This document shows positions 9,401 through 17,069 of a stretch of 54,220 bases of DNA, one piece after another; the first letter of the stretch is position 1, and every line of letters starts with the position of its first letter. The notes beneath the pieces are model-generated. The model had not been told where the DNA came from and ran no database searches. It saw only the letters and a program-made list of their open reading frames with translations. Source of the DNA: Paludibacter sp. (GTDB taxonomy: Bacteria > Bacteroidota > Bacteroidia > Bacteroidales > Paludibacteraceae); NCBI GenBank assembly GCA_029973975.1, contig JARKQF010000222.1, forward strand, positions 1-54,220, written 5' to 3'. Position numbers and translations under genes: made by a program.

Positions 9401-10279
9401 GATGGGTTCCCGGACATCAAAAGAGAGCAATTCTTTGTTGAAAACAGTAAGGGAGAAATAGTCATCGAAAGTATCATCCGTTATGGTAATAAATTCCAGG
9501 CTGATAATGCTTTAACTCAGAATTCTCTTTTCGGAGATATGGAAGCAGTGGAAATTGTCAAACCCGAGTTACCTTATACACATGACTGGTCACCGCTCGA
9601 AAAACTCAATAAAGAACGCGAGTACATCGGTATGTACCTATCAGCACATCCGCTCGATGATTTCGAATTTGAAATCAATTATGTCTGCAACACCAAAACG
9701 TCAGACTTAAAAGACCTGATGCCACTGATGGGGAAACCGCTCAGAATCGGTGGGATGGTGACTGCCATTCGCCACGGCACCTCCAAAGCCGGAAATCCTT
9801 ATGGGATATTCACCCTTGAGGATTATGAAGGCGCTCACGAATTTGCCCTGTTTGGAAATAGCTACATTGAGTTCAGCAAATACATGATAAAAGATTTGTA
9901 TTTATTAATTCATGCTACTGTACAGGAAAAAGGTGCTGATTACAAGTTTAAAAAGCCAACGGATCCCAATGCTCCGATTGTTCCGGAACTCAAAATTCAA
10001 AAAATTGAAGTATTGAAAGAGGTAAAAGATAAACTAGTAGACACACTGACCGTTACGATTCCGCTCGATCAACTTGATGAAGAGTTTGCTGTTGATATGA
10101 CCGATATGGTACTTCAGAATAAAGGTAACATAAACATCTATTTCAACGTAGTGGATTTGCTTACACAACATAAGATCAGACTTTTCGCCCGTCAGTGCCG
10201 GGTCAATATGAATAAAGAATTTTATAAGCTGTTGAAGAAGTATAAGAATGATGGTAAGATCGATTTTCAGGTGAAATAA
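6482..10279 (+). CDS. dnaE: DNA polymerase III subunit alpha
   Basis: The replicative DNA polymerase catalytic subunit, 1265 aa. The N-terminal PHP domain opens FVHLHVHSYYSILDG and contains ALTDHGNMFG, with an insertion of about 45 residues rich in Lys and Gln (near 57-100) before the conserved GCEAYVA. The polymerase core has the palm motif GPGRGSAAGSVVAYCL and the catalytic aspartates in MPDIDIDFDDDGRG. The fingers region includes FNKSHATCYSWIAYQTAYLK. A tandem HhH region (GIKGVGEGAVEAI) and a C-terminal OB fold (LRIGGMVTAIRHG) follow. It is the DnaE1 type without a proofreading domain. A DEDDh exonuclease and dnaN lie 2-4 kb downstream. The ATG is the last triplet but one of the 112-bp element. 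Confidence 0.97.
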   Translation: MKSFVHLHVHSYYSILDGMSSIPGLVERATASGMNAIALTDHGNMFGIKEFYNYVKKKNSKVYSEINQLKKDLKNDELTDEQRLTLSTQLAGAEKKLFKPILGCEAYVARRSRLSKDKDNVEDRSGYHLVLLAKNKKGYQNLCKLVSLGWMEGFYYRPRIDHEILEKYSEGIIASSACLGGEIHKKVEKGDLAAAEDSVLWYKKVFGDDFYIELQLHQTDKPNADTTVYEKQKRQNADLIYLARKTNTKILATNDVHFIDEDHGEGHERLICLSTGKDLDDPTRMRYTKQEYLKTPEQMWEIFGDIPEALENSVEIANKVEFYDIDSPPMMPVFPIPEDFATEDAYRQQFNEQILREEFGNGFDRLGGYEKVIRVKLEADYLRKLTMEGAVKRYGENLSDETAERIDFELNVMKTMGFPGYFLIVQDFINAARGMGVAVGPGRGSAAGSVVAYCLRITDIDPLKYDLLFERFLNPDRISMPDIDIDFDDDGRGQVLRWVKEKYGKERVAHIITYGTMATKSSIKDVARVQKLPLAEAERLTKLIPDKLPDDASGKAMKINISNCVKFVPELQMARNSYDQNMSDTLKYAEMLEGTVRQTGVHACGVIIGADELNKLVPLSTAVDKETNEEMLVTQYEGSVIEEIGLIKMDFLGLKTLSIIKEALSNIKKTHGIEVDIDAIPIDDQKTYELFSKGLTVGTFQFESHGMQKYLKELQPTQFEDLIAMNALYRPGPMQYIPQFVNRKHGREKIEYHFPEMEHRLKDTYGITVYQEQVMLLSRDLAGFTRGQSDELRKAMGKKLIDKMAALKVKFMEGCKKNGFGPDEKLEQIWADWAEFAKYAFNKSHATCYSWIAYQTAYLKAHYPAEFMAANLTRNKDDIGEVGKFMDECRNLGMNVLGPDVNESDLTFTVNKDGNIRFGLGGIKGVGEGAVEAIVEERNKNGKFKGVFDFIERVNLAACNKKTIESLVLAGAFDGFPDIKREQFFVENSKGEIVIESIIRYGNKFQADNALTQNSLFGDMEAVEIVKPELPYTHDWSPLEKLNKEREYIGMYLSAHPLDDFEFEINYVCNTKTSDLKDLMPLMGKPLRIGGMVTAIRHGTSKAGNPYGIFTLEDYEGAHEFALFGNSYIEFSKYMIKDLYLLIHATVQEKGADYKFKKPTDPNAPIVPELKIQKIEVLKEVKDKLVDTLTVTIPLDQLDEEFAVDMTDMVLQNKGNINIYFNVVDLLTQHKIRLFARQCRVNMNKEFYKLLKKYKNDGKIDFQVK

Positions 10280-10410
10280 ATGTGGCATAGATGATTTCAA
10301 TATAGCTATCACGCAATTCAATGCGGTTTTATTTCCTGAATAAAAGATTTTCAATTAGATTTGCATCCGAAATTAAACATTGAACTTTAAACATTAAACA
10401 ACAAAATATT

Positions 10411-10725
10411 ATGGCATTAGAATTTACAGACAGTAACATCAAAGATGTGATTAATAGTGGAAAACCCGTAGTAATTGACTTTTGGGCTGAGTGGTGTGGT
10501 CCCTGCCGCATGGTTGGACCAAGCATTGAAGAACTCTCAAAAGAGTATGATGGACAGGTGCAAATCGGTAAATTAAACGTCGACGATAATGTTGATACTC
10601 CTAACGAATACGGTATCCGCAATATCCCAACTATTCTGTTTATTAAAAACGGACAGATAGTTGACAAACAAATAGGCGCAGCACCGAAAGCCGTTCTGGA
10701 GGCAAAAGTGAAAGCACTTTTATAA
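10411..10725 (+). CDS. trxA: thioredoxin
   Basis: A 104-aa thioredoxin, the general cytoplasmic protein-disulfide reductant. The redox site is WAEWCGPCRM (CGPC at about residues 30-33), preceded by the family segment KPVVIDFWA. The cis-proline loop is IRNIPTILFIKNG and the C-terminal helix is AVLEAKVKALL. It has no signal peptide, so it is cytoplasmic. It lies 131 nt downstream of dnaE and its stop overlaps by 6 nt the stop of the convergent methyltransferase gene. Confidence 0.95.
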   Translation: MALEFTDSNIKDVINSGKPVVIDFWAEWCGPCRMVGPSIEELSKEYDGQVQIGKLNVDDNVDTPNEYGIRNIPTILFIKNGQIVDKQIGAAPKAVLEAKVKALL

Positions 10726-11436
10726 TTTCAGATAGAAATCTTTGGCAAGAGTCGTAAAAGCAGCTGAATACTGATGTCTTTCAGCTGTTTCTATTTCAAT
10801 GGATGATAACTGTGTTTCCCTTGTGGTAAAACCGAATTCAAGCAATACACGTTTAGCTTCGCTATCCGGCTTGGGGTAAACATAAACACACTGATAACAA
10901 TACAAATTGAATTTTTCGGCCGATTTTATACATTGAAGGCCTTCAGTTACGGGAAGAATGACACAAATTCTTCCCGTTGTTTTTAGTAGGCCTGAAGCAT
11001 ATTTCAATAATTCCTCGTGCGTCAGCGTATCAGCATGTCTGGCTCTGTTCCTCGCTTCATCTGGCGCTTTCAGTGAAGATCTAAAATAGGGGGGATTGGA
11101 AACAATCAAGTCGTATACTGGTTTAAATTTATCTGCAAAGTCCTGTAAAGATTGATGATGCACCATTATCCTACTATTCCAGTCCGAAGCAGCCACATTG
11201 ATTTCAGCCTGTCTGACAGCTCCTACATCTAAATCGACGGCATCAATTATGGCGTTTGAACGCTGTGCAAGCATTAGCGCAATGAGTCCGCTCCCTGTAC
11301 CGATGTCCAATACCCTTTCAGTCGAACAATCGACAGGAGCCCAAGCTCCCAGTAATACACCATCTATGCCGACTTTCATCGCACACAGATCATGATAAAC
11401 CGTGAATTGCTTAAACTGGAAGTAGGGATTCGGCAT
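10720..11436 (-). CDS. trmN6: tRNA1(Val) (adenine37-N6)-methyltransferase (TrmN6/YfiC family)
   Basis: A 238-aa SAM-dependent methyltransferase expected to make m6A at position 37 of tRNA-Val. The N-terminus FQFKQFTVYHDLCAMKVGID is characteristic of YfiC proteins. SAM motif I is LDIGTGSGLIALMLAQRS, the acidic motif II is IDAVDLD, and the catalytic N6-adenine motif is VSNPPYF (NPPY). It is separated by only 2 nt from the upstream LTXXQ-like gene, so the two are likely co-transcribed, and it converges with trxA. Confidence 0.88.
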   Translation of the reverse strand: MPNPYFQFKQFTVYHDLCAMKVGIDGVLLGAWAPVDCSTERVLDIGTGSGLIALMLAQRSNAIIDAVDLDVGAVRQAEINVAASDWNSRIMVHHQSLQDFADKFKPVYDLIVSNPPYFRSSLKAPDEARNRARHADTLTHEELLKYASGLLKTTGRICVILPVTEGLQCIKSAEKFNLYCYQCVYVYPKPDSEAKRVLLEFGFTTRETQLSSIEIETAERHQYSAAFTTLAKDFYLKL

Positions 11437-11438
11437 AT

Positions 11439-12122
11439 TTATCTTCTTGCCGGACGGTTATTGCCCGATGAATTGCTGGACGAAGAAGGTGTTGAACGGG
11501 TACTTCTGTTTTGTTCCGGCGCGGGAGTAGGCCTTGCTTGTGGCACGATCGGGACCCTTCTTTGATTAAAATCAGGTCTTTCTGAAGAAGAAGGTTGTCG
11601 AGGTACAATCACCCTTTGCTCTGCGGAAGGTATTGTACGTTGTGGTACTACCTGCCGGCTTCTGTTATCCGTAGGTGCTACCGTTCGCCTTTGATTCGGA
11701 TCAATTTGTCTTTGTTCTGCAGGAGCTGTCCTCTCCTGAACAGGCTGAGTGCGTTGCTGTATATCCGGTCTGTTAAACTGCGTACTTGTAGATGGATATC
11801 GTTCGTAGCGCTTGTCCTGTAACCTGATATACTGATCTCGCGTTAACACCTCGCGCATTTCAGCATCTTTATTTTTAACCCTTTGTAACGCTTCGCTTCT
11901 AGATTTTGAAACCTGACGTTCCCGTGCATGCTTCAGGTTTATATCATAAATTGCCTGTATTTGCTCCTGATTCAGATCTAATTCCTGTTGCATTTTTTGT
12001 GTTTGTAAAGCCGCTTCCTGCTCCGGTGTACGGGATGGAGCAGTGGCATTTTCCTGTGTGTTGATGTTAGCGCTCAACCGGAAACAAGATGTCAACAAAA
12101 AGAACAAAAGAATGAACCTCAT
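11439..12122 (-). CDS. secreted LTXXQ/Spy-like protein with Pro/Gln/Arg-rich tail
   Basis: A 227-aa protein with an N-terminal signal peptide (MRFILLFFLLTSCFRLSANI). About residues 30-105 are helical and charged, with LDLNQEQIQAIYDINLKHAR and MREVLTRDQYIRLQDKR, resembling the repeated LTxxQ helices of Spy/CpxP-type periplasmic chaperones and the Bacteroidetes DUF4890 proteins. The C-terminal half is low complexity, rich in P, Q, R, S and T, with repeated RRVP, RQVVPQR and PSSSER-like units, and probably disordered. The SC in the signal segment could be a lipobox but its context is poor. The family assignment rests on pattern only. Confidence 0.6.
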   Translation of the reverse strand: MRFILLFFLLTSCFRLSANINTQENATAPSRTPEQEAALQTQKMQQELDLNQEQIQAIYDINLKHARERQVSKSRSEALQRVKNKDAEMREVLTRDQYIRLQDKRYERYPSTSTQFNRPDIQQRTQPVQERTAPAEQRQIDPNQRRTVAPTDNRSRQVVPQRTIPSAEQRVIVPRQPSSSERPDFNQRRVPIVPQARPTPAPEQNRSTRSTPSSSSNSSGNNRPARR

Positions 12123-12197
12123 TTGAAAAATATTAGCATTGCAGCCTATAAATGCATCAATCTTTGTGCCAAAATGATTTAAACCAAACCAAATGAA

Positions 12198-12965
12198 TTA
12201 CTTATTAAAACCTCTTAGTTTGATATTAGTCAGTACTTTTTTAGTATGTTCAGAAAAATCACCATTCAGCATCCAACCGTAATAGCCCGTATCTGTTTTC
12301 AATATATCTTCTACTTTCTGACCTTTGTATTTGCCGAAATTAAACACTTCCTCACCTTTTTCATTATACACAAACTTACCGGCAAAGTCAACATTATTTG
12401 ATTGCGTCGTATATTTTGCGAGTAATTCCACATCATTAGGCAGATCTTTGTAACGATCAAGTTGAGCCTGCATTATTTCATAGGTTGCCATGGTATCGAC
12501 AGAAGCATCATGTGCTCCATCCAAGTCCTTGTCGCAATAAAACTTGTAAGCGGCAGAAAGAGTACGTTGTTCTTTTTTGTGGAAAATAACCTGCACATCG
12601 ATAAATTTTCTTTTCGATAAATCAATATCAGCATCCGCGCGTAGTAATTCTTCGGCAAGCATGGGGATATCAAAGCGATTGGAATTATAACCGGCCAGGT
12701 CGCACCCCTCGAAATCCCGGACTATCTCCGCAGCAACTTCCTTGAAAGTCGGACTATCCGCCACAGCCTCATTTGTAATTTTATGAATAGCTGTTGCTTC
12801 AGCAGGAATGGGCATCCCCGGATTGATCAGAAAGCACTTGGATTCTTCCTTACCGTTGGGATAAACTTTGTGATAGGCTATTTGTACAATGCGGTCGGAA
12901 ACGATGTTAATTCCGGTTGTTTCCAGGTCAAAAAAAATCAGGGGATTTTTCAGATTGAGCTTCAT
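12198..12965 (-). CDS. DEDDh 3'-5' exonuclease (DnaQ-like) with ExoX-like C-terminal domain
   Basis: A 255-aa exonuclease. Exo I is IFFDLETTGINIVSDRIVQI with the D and E ligands, Exo II is DLAGYNSNRFDIPML with its D, and Exo III is HDASVDTMATYEIM with the catalytic His and Asp. The C-terminal region EVFNFGKYKGQKVEDILKTD resembles the small domain found after ExoX-type exonucleases. The start is set at MKLNLKNPLIFFDLE (codon at 12963-12965), because the 11 residues encoded upstream are not part of the fold. It lies 78 nt downstream of dnaN on the same strand. It could be the proofreading subunit for DnaE or a repair exonuclease; the sequence does not decide. Confidence 0.85.
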   Translation of the reverse strand: MKLNLKNPLIFFDLETTGINIVSDRIVQIAYHKVYPNGKEESKCFLINPGMPIPAEATAIHKITNEAVADSPTFKEVAAEIVRDFEGCDLAGYNSNRFDIPMLAEELLRADADIDLSKRKFIDVQVIFHKKEQRTLSAAYKFYCDKDLDGAHDASVDTMATYEIMQAQLDRYKDLPNDVELLAKYTTQSNNVDFAGKFVYNEKGEEVFNFGKYKGQKVEDILKTDTGYYGWMLNGDFSEHTKKVLTNIKLRGFNK

Positions 12966-13043
12966 ATTGTTTGTTTGAAAAGAAAAGCAGAAGAACAATT
13001 TTTTGAATCAGTCCCTCTGCCTCCCATATAATTATTTTGATTA

Positions 13044-14180
13044 TCAGTCATTTAGCAACATAGGCATCAATAACATCAGGATATCCTCATTATCTTCATT
13101 TTCAAAGGGAAGAATGATACCTGCCCGTGAAGGATCAGTAAGCTCTACAATCACATCACTTGAGTTTATGTTATTCAGAATTTCAATGAGAAAAGCAGAT
13201 TTAAATCCAATTTTAATCTGATCATCAGCATATTGACAATTAATTGTTTCTTCTGCTGAAATAGAGAAATCAATGTCCTGCGCTGAAATGAAGATTTGAT
13301 TTTCTGATATTTGCAATTTAATCAGATTACTCGCCTGATTGGAGAAAACCGAAACACGTTTCAAGGCATTGAGTAAGCTAACCCGGTCAACAATAATTTT
13401 GTACGGATTTTCTTTAGGAATTACGCCGTTATAATTGGGATATCTGCCTTCCACCTGACGACAAATCATGGTATAATTAGACAGTTTAAAATAGGCATTT
13501 TTGTTATCGAATTTAACTTCAACCTCTCCGCTTTCTTTGGGCAGGATGTTCTTGAGCATATTAGCCGGTTTTTTCGGTAAAATAAAACTGGCTTTATCTT
13601 CTTCCGATAAATTAACACTAGTATAAGAAGTTTTATAACGGACTAATTTATGGGCATCGGTAGCAACCAATGTCAAACTATCCTTCAGGATGTCAAAATA
13701 AATTCCGTTCATAACCGGACGAAGTTCATCGTCAGCGGTGCAAAACAAAGTTTTTGAAATTCCGGCTGATAGTGTATTCACGGGTAGCGTCATCATCTTT
13801 GCATCAGCCTGCAATTCCGGCAAACGGGGATATTCATCTCCATTTTGACCAATGAAGTTATACGTACCGTTAGCCGAAGTAATGACCATAGCCAAATTCG
13901 AGTCATTAATCTGGAAATTAAGCGGTTGATCCGAAAACTCACGAAGCGTATCAAGTAGCAAACGAGATGAAACCGCGACTTTTCCGGCACCTTCTACATC
14001 CTCCACTTCCATGGAAGTAATCAAAGTTGTTTCAGTATCAGAAGCCGTCATGGTCAGTTGCTGACCTTCCAGACTAAACAGGAAATTATCCAGAATCTGT
14101 AAAGAGTTTTTACTGTTGATTACACGACTGATGGCCTGCAGGTGACTCAACAATATGGTGCTCGATGCTTTGAATTTCAT
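13044..14180 (-). CDS. dnaN: DNA polymerase III beta subunit (sliding clamp)
   Basis: A 378-aa ring-forming processivity clamp. The N-terminus MKFKASSTILLSHLQAISRV and the segment NSLQILDNFLFSLEGQQLTM are canonical for domain I. GDEYPRLPEL, the LVATDAHKLVRY motif and the C-terminal segment IILPFENEDNEDILMLLMPM (the clamp-partner binding edge) mark domains II and III. It is followed on the same strand by the DEDDh exonuclease gene. A clamp gene close to mnmG, a parS-like site and rpmH fits an origin-proximal location. Confidence 0.96.
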   Translation of the reverse strand: MKFKASSTILLSHLQAISRVINSKNSLQILDNFLFSLEGQQLTMTASDTETTLITSMEVEDVEGAGKVAVSSRLLLDTLREFSDQPLNFQINDSNLAMVITSANGTYNFIGQNGDEYPRLPELQADAKMMTLPVNTLSAGISKTLFCTADDELRPVMNGIYFDILKDSLTLVATDAHKLVRYKTSYTSVNLSEEDKASFILPKKPANMLKNILPKESGEVEVKFDNKNAYFKLSNYTMICRQVEGRYPNYNGVIPKENPYKIIVDRVSLLNALKRVSVFSNQASNLIKLQISENQIFISAQDIDFSISAEETINCQYADDQIKIGFKSAFLIEILNNINSSDVIVELTDPSRAGIILPFENEDNEDILMLLMPMLLND

Positions 14181-14218
14181 ATGATATGAATGTTTATCAG
14201 GTTATTTTAATAGAAAAG

Positions 14219-14226
14219 CAAATGTA
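14219..14226 (-). promoter_or_regulatory. -7 box for dnaN
   Basis: TACATTTG on the minus strand fits TAnnTTTG, 38 nt before the dnaN start codon. No clear TTTG is present at the -33 position. Confidence 0.4.
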
Positions 14227-14362
14227 AGGAATTTTTTTGAAATATAAAACTGAATAATCATCATCAACTGAATAATTAAAATATTCTTAAAATCACTTCG
14301 ATTATAACCATTTATCAAAAAACACATTACTTTTATTTCTTAAAAATACAAAATGATTTTAG

Positions 14363-14601
14363 ACGCATACAAATAAAAAATATATCTCAGGAACAAGCTG
14401 TTCTAAATGCAAAACGCTCGAAAAAATAACAAGGGAAGTCGTATAACAAAACGGTTTCAACGTTACCATTACCAAAGTTGAATACATCATGGAATACAAT
14501 GTTTTATCCACGCCGGCATTAGTTGTGAATGAAAAAAAGTAGAAATCAAAGGACATGTTCCTTCTGTTGAAGAAATTAAACAGGTTTTGTTAAAATATTA
14601 A
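14363..14601 (+). pseudogene. decayed thioredoxin-like (CSKC) redox protein gene
   Basis: In one frame the sequence reads SGTSCSKCKTLEKITREVV, then a TAA stop, then QNGFNVTITKVEYIMEYNV and LSTPALVVNEK. A short shift later it reads EIKGHVPSVEEIKQVLLKY and stops. Put together, this is a complete small thioredoxin-fold protein of the thioredoxin_3 type (CxxC redox site, cis-Pro in STPALVV, C-terminal helix) of about 75-80 aa, broken by one in-frame stop and one frameshift near 14534-14541 and lacking a usable start codon (an in-frame TAG lies just upstream). Intact homologues are usually single-domain proteins near permease or arsenic-type genes. This copy is almost certainly non-functional. Confidence 0.85.
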
Positions 14602-14617
14602 CAGCCCAAATATCCCT

Positions 14618-14740
14618 ATGAAAAGAATATTGATTTTTAGCTTTATACTTACATTGCTGATTGGGAATTTTAGTGCCTTATTCTTATAGTATTATCAACC
14701 TTCGCAGGATTATTTTTCGGAAACATTTAGCACACTTTAA
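14618..14740 (+). pseudogene. remnant of a small secreted or membrane protein gene
   Basis: Starting 16 nt after the decayed thioredoxin-like gene, an ATG opens a signal-like sequence MKRILIFSFILTLLIGNFSA followed by LFL and a TAG stop at 14687-14689. The same frame continues YYQPSQDYFSETFSTL to a TAA. The hydrophobic start and the in-frame stop suggest the second, truncated gene of the same dead operon. Its original identity cannot be recovered from this fragment. Confidence 0.45.
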
Positions 14741-14941
14741 TTTAAATATAAGCATAAATATTCAATTTATTCAGATTGAAAAATTAGTTAATACTTGCCT
14801 TATTTACATCCATTTTTAAAATTAATTGCTATATTTGCACAAATTAATTGTTAATGTGCCATAATATTTGCAAGTTGTAGTACTTCATGTAATATTTTCC
14901 TGACAGCACAAAATACAAAAATTCTAAATATTTATACTATT
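14741..14941 (+). promoter_or_regulatory. leader/promoter region of the oad operon
   Basis: AT-rich non-coding DNA before oadG. TATATTTG at 14830-14837 fits the -7 consensus, which would give a leader of roughly 100 nt; a second weaker AATATTTG lies at 14863-14870. No convincing -33 box or riboswitch-like fold was recognised. Nothing was seen in 14227-14362 upstream of the pseudogene. Confidence 0.35.
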
Positions 14942-15193
14942 ATGCAGCCATTAAATGAAGCATTATCAATTATGGCCGTCGGAATGATTACCGTGTTTTT
15001 CATCTTATTCTTAATCATTCTGATCGGTAATTTAATCATCAGGTTATCAAACAGGTATCTACCGGAAGAAGCCACGGTTATTAAAACAAAGAAAACAGCC
15101 GGATCTTCTGAAAGCACATTGAAAGCAATTGAAGCTGCCATTGATGTGATTACAAAAGGCAAGGGAAAAGTAACAAACATTAAAAAATTATAA
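14942..15193 (+). CDS. oadG: Na+-translocating decarboxylase gamma subunit (OadG)
   Basis: An 83-aa membrane protein with one N-terminal transmembrane helix (AVGMITVFFILFLIILIGNL, about residues 12-31), then a short charged cytoplasmic tail ending KGKVTNIKKL. This is the architecture of the gamma subunit, which anchors the alpha carboxyltransferase to the beta sodium channel. It starts the gamma-alpha-beta operon, 20 nt before oadA. Assignment rests on architecture plus context, since gamma subunits are poorly conserved. Confidence 0.85.
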   Translation: MQPLNEALSIMAVGMITVFFILFLIILIGNLIIRLSNRYLPEEATVIKTKKTAGSSESTLKAIEAAIDVITKGKGKVTNIKKL

Positions 15194-15213
15194 GCGCAAT
15201 AAATAAGGGTTAC

Positions 15214-17064
15214 ATGAAGAAAGAGATTAAATTTTCGTTGGTTTATCGGGATATGTGGCAAAGTTCAGGAAAATATATGCCACGGGTGGATCAATTGGTA
15301 AGAGTGGCTCCTGAAATCATTAAAATGGGCTGCTTTGCCAGGGTTGAAACGAATGGAGGAGGTTTTGAGCAAATCAACCTGCTTTTCGGAGAAAATCCAA
15401 ATAAGGCCGTAAGAGAATGGACCCGTCCCTTCAACGAGGCCGGCATTCAGACACACATGTTAGACAGATCGTTAAACGGATTGAGAATGAGCCCTGTACC
15501 GGCCGATGTACGAAAACTTTTTTATAAAGTAAAAAAAGCGCAGGGTGTTGATATTACCCGTTGTTTCTGTGGTTTGAATGATCCCCGTAACATCATTGCG
15601 TCCATTAAATATGCGAAAGAAGCTGGTATGATCGCACAGGCAACTTTGTCATTAACCGTTTCGGAAGTTCATAATGAAAAATATTTTTGTCAGCTTGCTG
15701 ATGAATTAATCGCCAATGGTGCCGATGAAATATGTCTGAAAGACATGGCCGGAATCGGGAGGCCGGTAACTTTAGGTAAAATTGTGAAACACATTAAAAC
15801 CAATTATCCGAACATATTGGTTCAGTATCATGGCCAGACCGGTCCGGGTTTTACACCGGCCTCTATTTTAGAAGTATGCCGCAATGGTTGTGATATTATC
15901 GACGTGGGTATGGAACCGCTTTCATGGGGAACCGGACATGCCGACGTGATCATGGTACGTGAAATGTTGGTTGATGCCGGCTTTAAAGTTCCAGAAATTG
16001 ATATGGCTGCCTATATGCGTGTCAGAGCTTTGACTCAGGAGTTTATGGACGATTTTCTGGGTTATTTCATTCCTGAATCGAACAGAAGATTACAATCATT
16101 ACTGATAGCATCAGGATTACCAGGTGGAATGATGGGTAGTTTGATGAATGACCTGAAAGATAATCTTGTCAGCATCAACAAATCTCTGGTAAAAAAAGGC
16201 GAGCCGGAGCTAACCATCGACGAATTGCTGATAAAATTATTCGATGAGGTTGCCTATGTTTGGCCACGTGTAGGATATCCTCCGTTGGTTACTCCTTTCT
16301 CTCAATACGTGAAAAACCTGGCAATGTTTAACATCATGCAGTTAAGTAAAGGTAAGGAGCGATGGACCATGATTGCCGATAACATCTGGGACATGATTTT
16401 AGGCAAAGCAGGAAAATTACCGGGAGAAGTAGACCCGGTTATAAAAAAACTGGCAAAAGAACAAGGCCGTGAATTTTATGCAGGTGATCCTCAGACCTTA
16501 TATCCGGATAAACTGGAAGAATTTAAAAAGGAGATGAATGAAAAAGGATGGGATTTCGGTCAGGATGACGAAGAATTATTTGAATTAGCAATGCACCCGG
16601 AGCAATACAGAGCATACAAATCAGGTAAGGCTAAAGCCGATTTTGAAGCAGAACTTGCTCAGGAAAAGGCAAAGAAAAATCCGGTACCGGTTTCCTCCGA
16701 AATTAAACCGCAGACTGTTCAGGTTGAAGTCAACGGCGAAAAATTTATCGTTAATATCGCTTATGGAGATACCACTAACAATATTTCCTCTTCAATGCCC
16801 AAGACCTCAAAAACAGAAAAACCTACCGGAGAAATTCACGACGTGGTTGCACCACTTGAAGGTAAATTTTATCTGACTAACAGTTCGTCGGAAACTCCGG
16901 TGAAAGAGGGTGATGTGGTCGAGAAAGGAGACTTACTGTGCTACATCGAATCGATGAAAACTTACAACGCAATTACGGCCGATAAAGCCGGAAAAATTGT
17001 TGAAATAGGATTTGCCAACGGTGATTCTGTTGATGAAGATGATGTATTATTTAAACTTCAGTAA
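15214..17064 (+). CDS. oadA: oxaloacetate decarboxylase alpha subunit (carboxyltransferase + biotin carrier)
   Basis: A 616-aa protein that transfers carboxylate from oxaloacetate to biotin. The N-terminal TIM-barrel HMGL-like domain begins KFSLVYRDMWQSSGKYMPRV and includes EICLKDMAG and VQYHGQTGPG. The conserved carboxylase domain follows (about 300-480). A flexible Pro/Lys/Ser-rich linker leads to the C-terminal biotinyl domain with CYIESMKTYNAI, whose lysine is the expected biotin site (ESMKT in place of the usual EAMKM). The TIM-barrel type distinguishes it from methylmalonyl-CoA decarboxylase alpha. Together with gamma and beta it should pump Na+ out while decarboxylating oxaloacetate to pyruvate. 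Confidence 0.92.
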   Translation: MKKEIKFSLVYRDMWQSSGKYMPRVDQLVRVAPEIIKMGCFARVETNGGGFEQINLLFGENPNKAVREWTRPFNEAGIQTHMLDRSLNGLRMSPVPADVRKLFYKVKKAQGVDITRCFCGLNDPRNIIASIKYAKEAGMIAQATLSLTVSEVHNEKYFCQLADELIANGADEICLKDMAGIGRPVTLGKIVKHIKTNYPNILVQYHGQTGPGFTPASILEVCRNGCDIIDVGMEPLSWGTGHADVIMVREMLVDAGFKVPEIDMAAYMRVRALTQEFMDDFLGYFIPESNRRLQSLLIASGLPGGMMGSLMNDLKDNLVSINKSLVKKGEPELTIDELLIKLFDEVAYVWPRVGYPPLVTPFSQYVKNLAMFNIMQLSKGKERWTMIADNIWDMILGKAGKLPGEVDPVIKKLAKEQGREFYAGDPQTLYPDKLEEFKKEMNEKGWDFGQDDEELFELAMHPEQYRAYKSGKAKADFEAELAQEKAKKNPVPVSSEIKPQTVQVEVNGEKFIVNIAYGDTTNNISSSMPKTSKTEKPTGEIHDVVAPLEGKFYLTNSSSETPVKEGDVVEKGDLLCYIESMKTYNAITADKAGKIVEIGFANGDSVDEDDVLFKLQ

Positions 17065-17069
17065 TCAGG

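Noticed and set aside
6482..10279. Possible intein in the 1265-aa DnaE
   Set aside because: The polymerase motifs run in order without a large insertion or Hint-type splice motifs; only a short lineage-type insertion in the PHP domain is present.
14359..14556. 65-codon minus-strand frame in the dnaN-oad gap
   Set aside because: The plus strand here reads clearly as a decayed thioredoxin-like gene, which explains the open frame on the other strand.
14181..14941. The dnaN-oad gap as the replication origin
   Set aside because: Most of it is pseudogene, there is no cluster of DnaA-like boxes, and base skew of plus-strand genes seems to change further right, near 30 kb.
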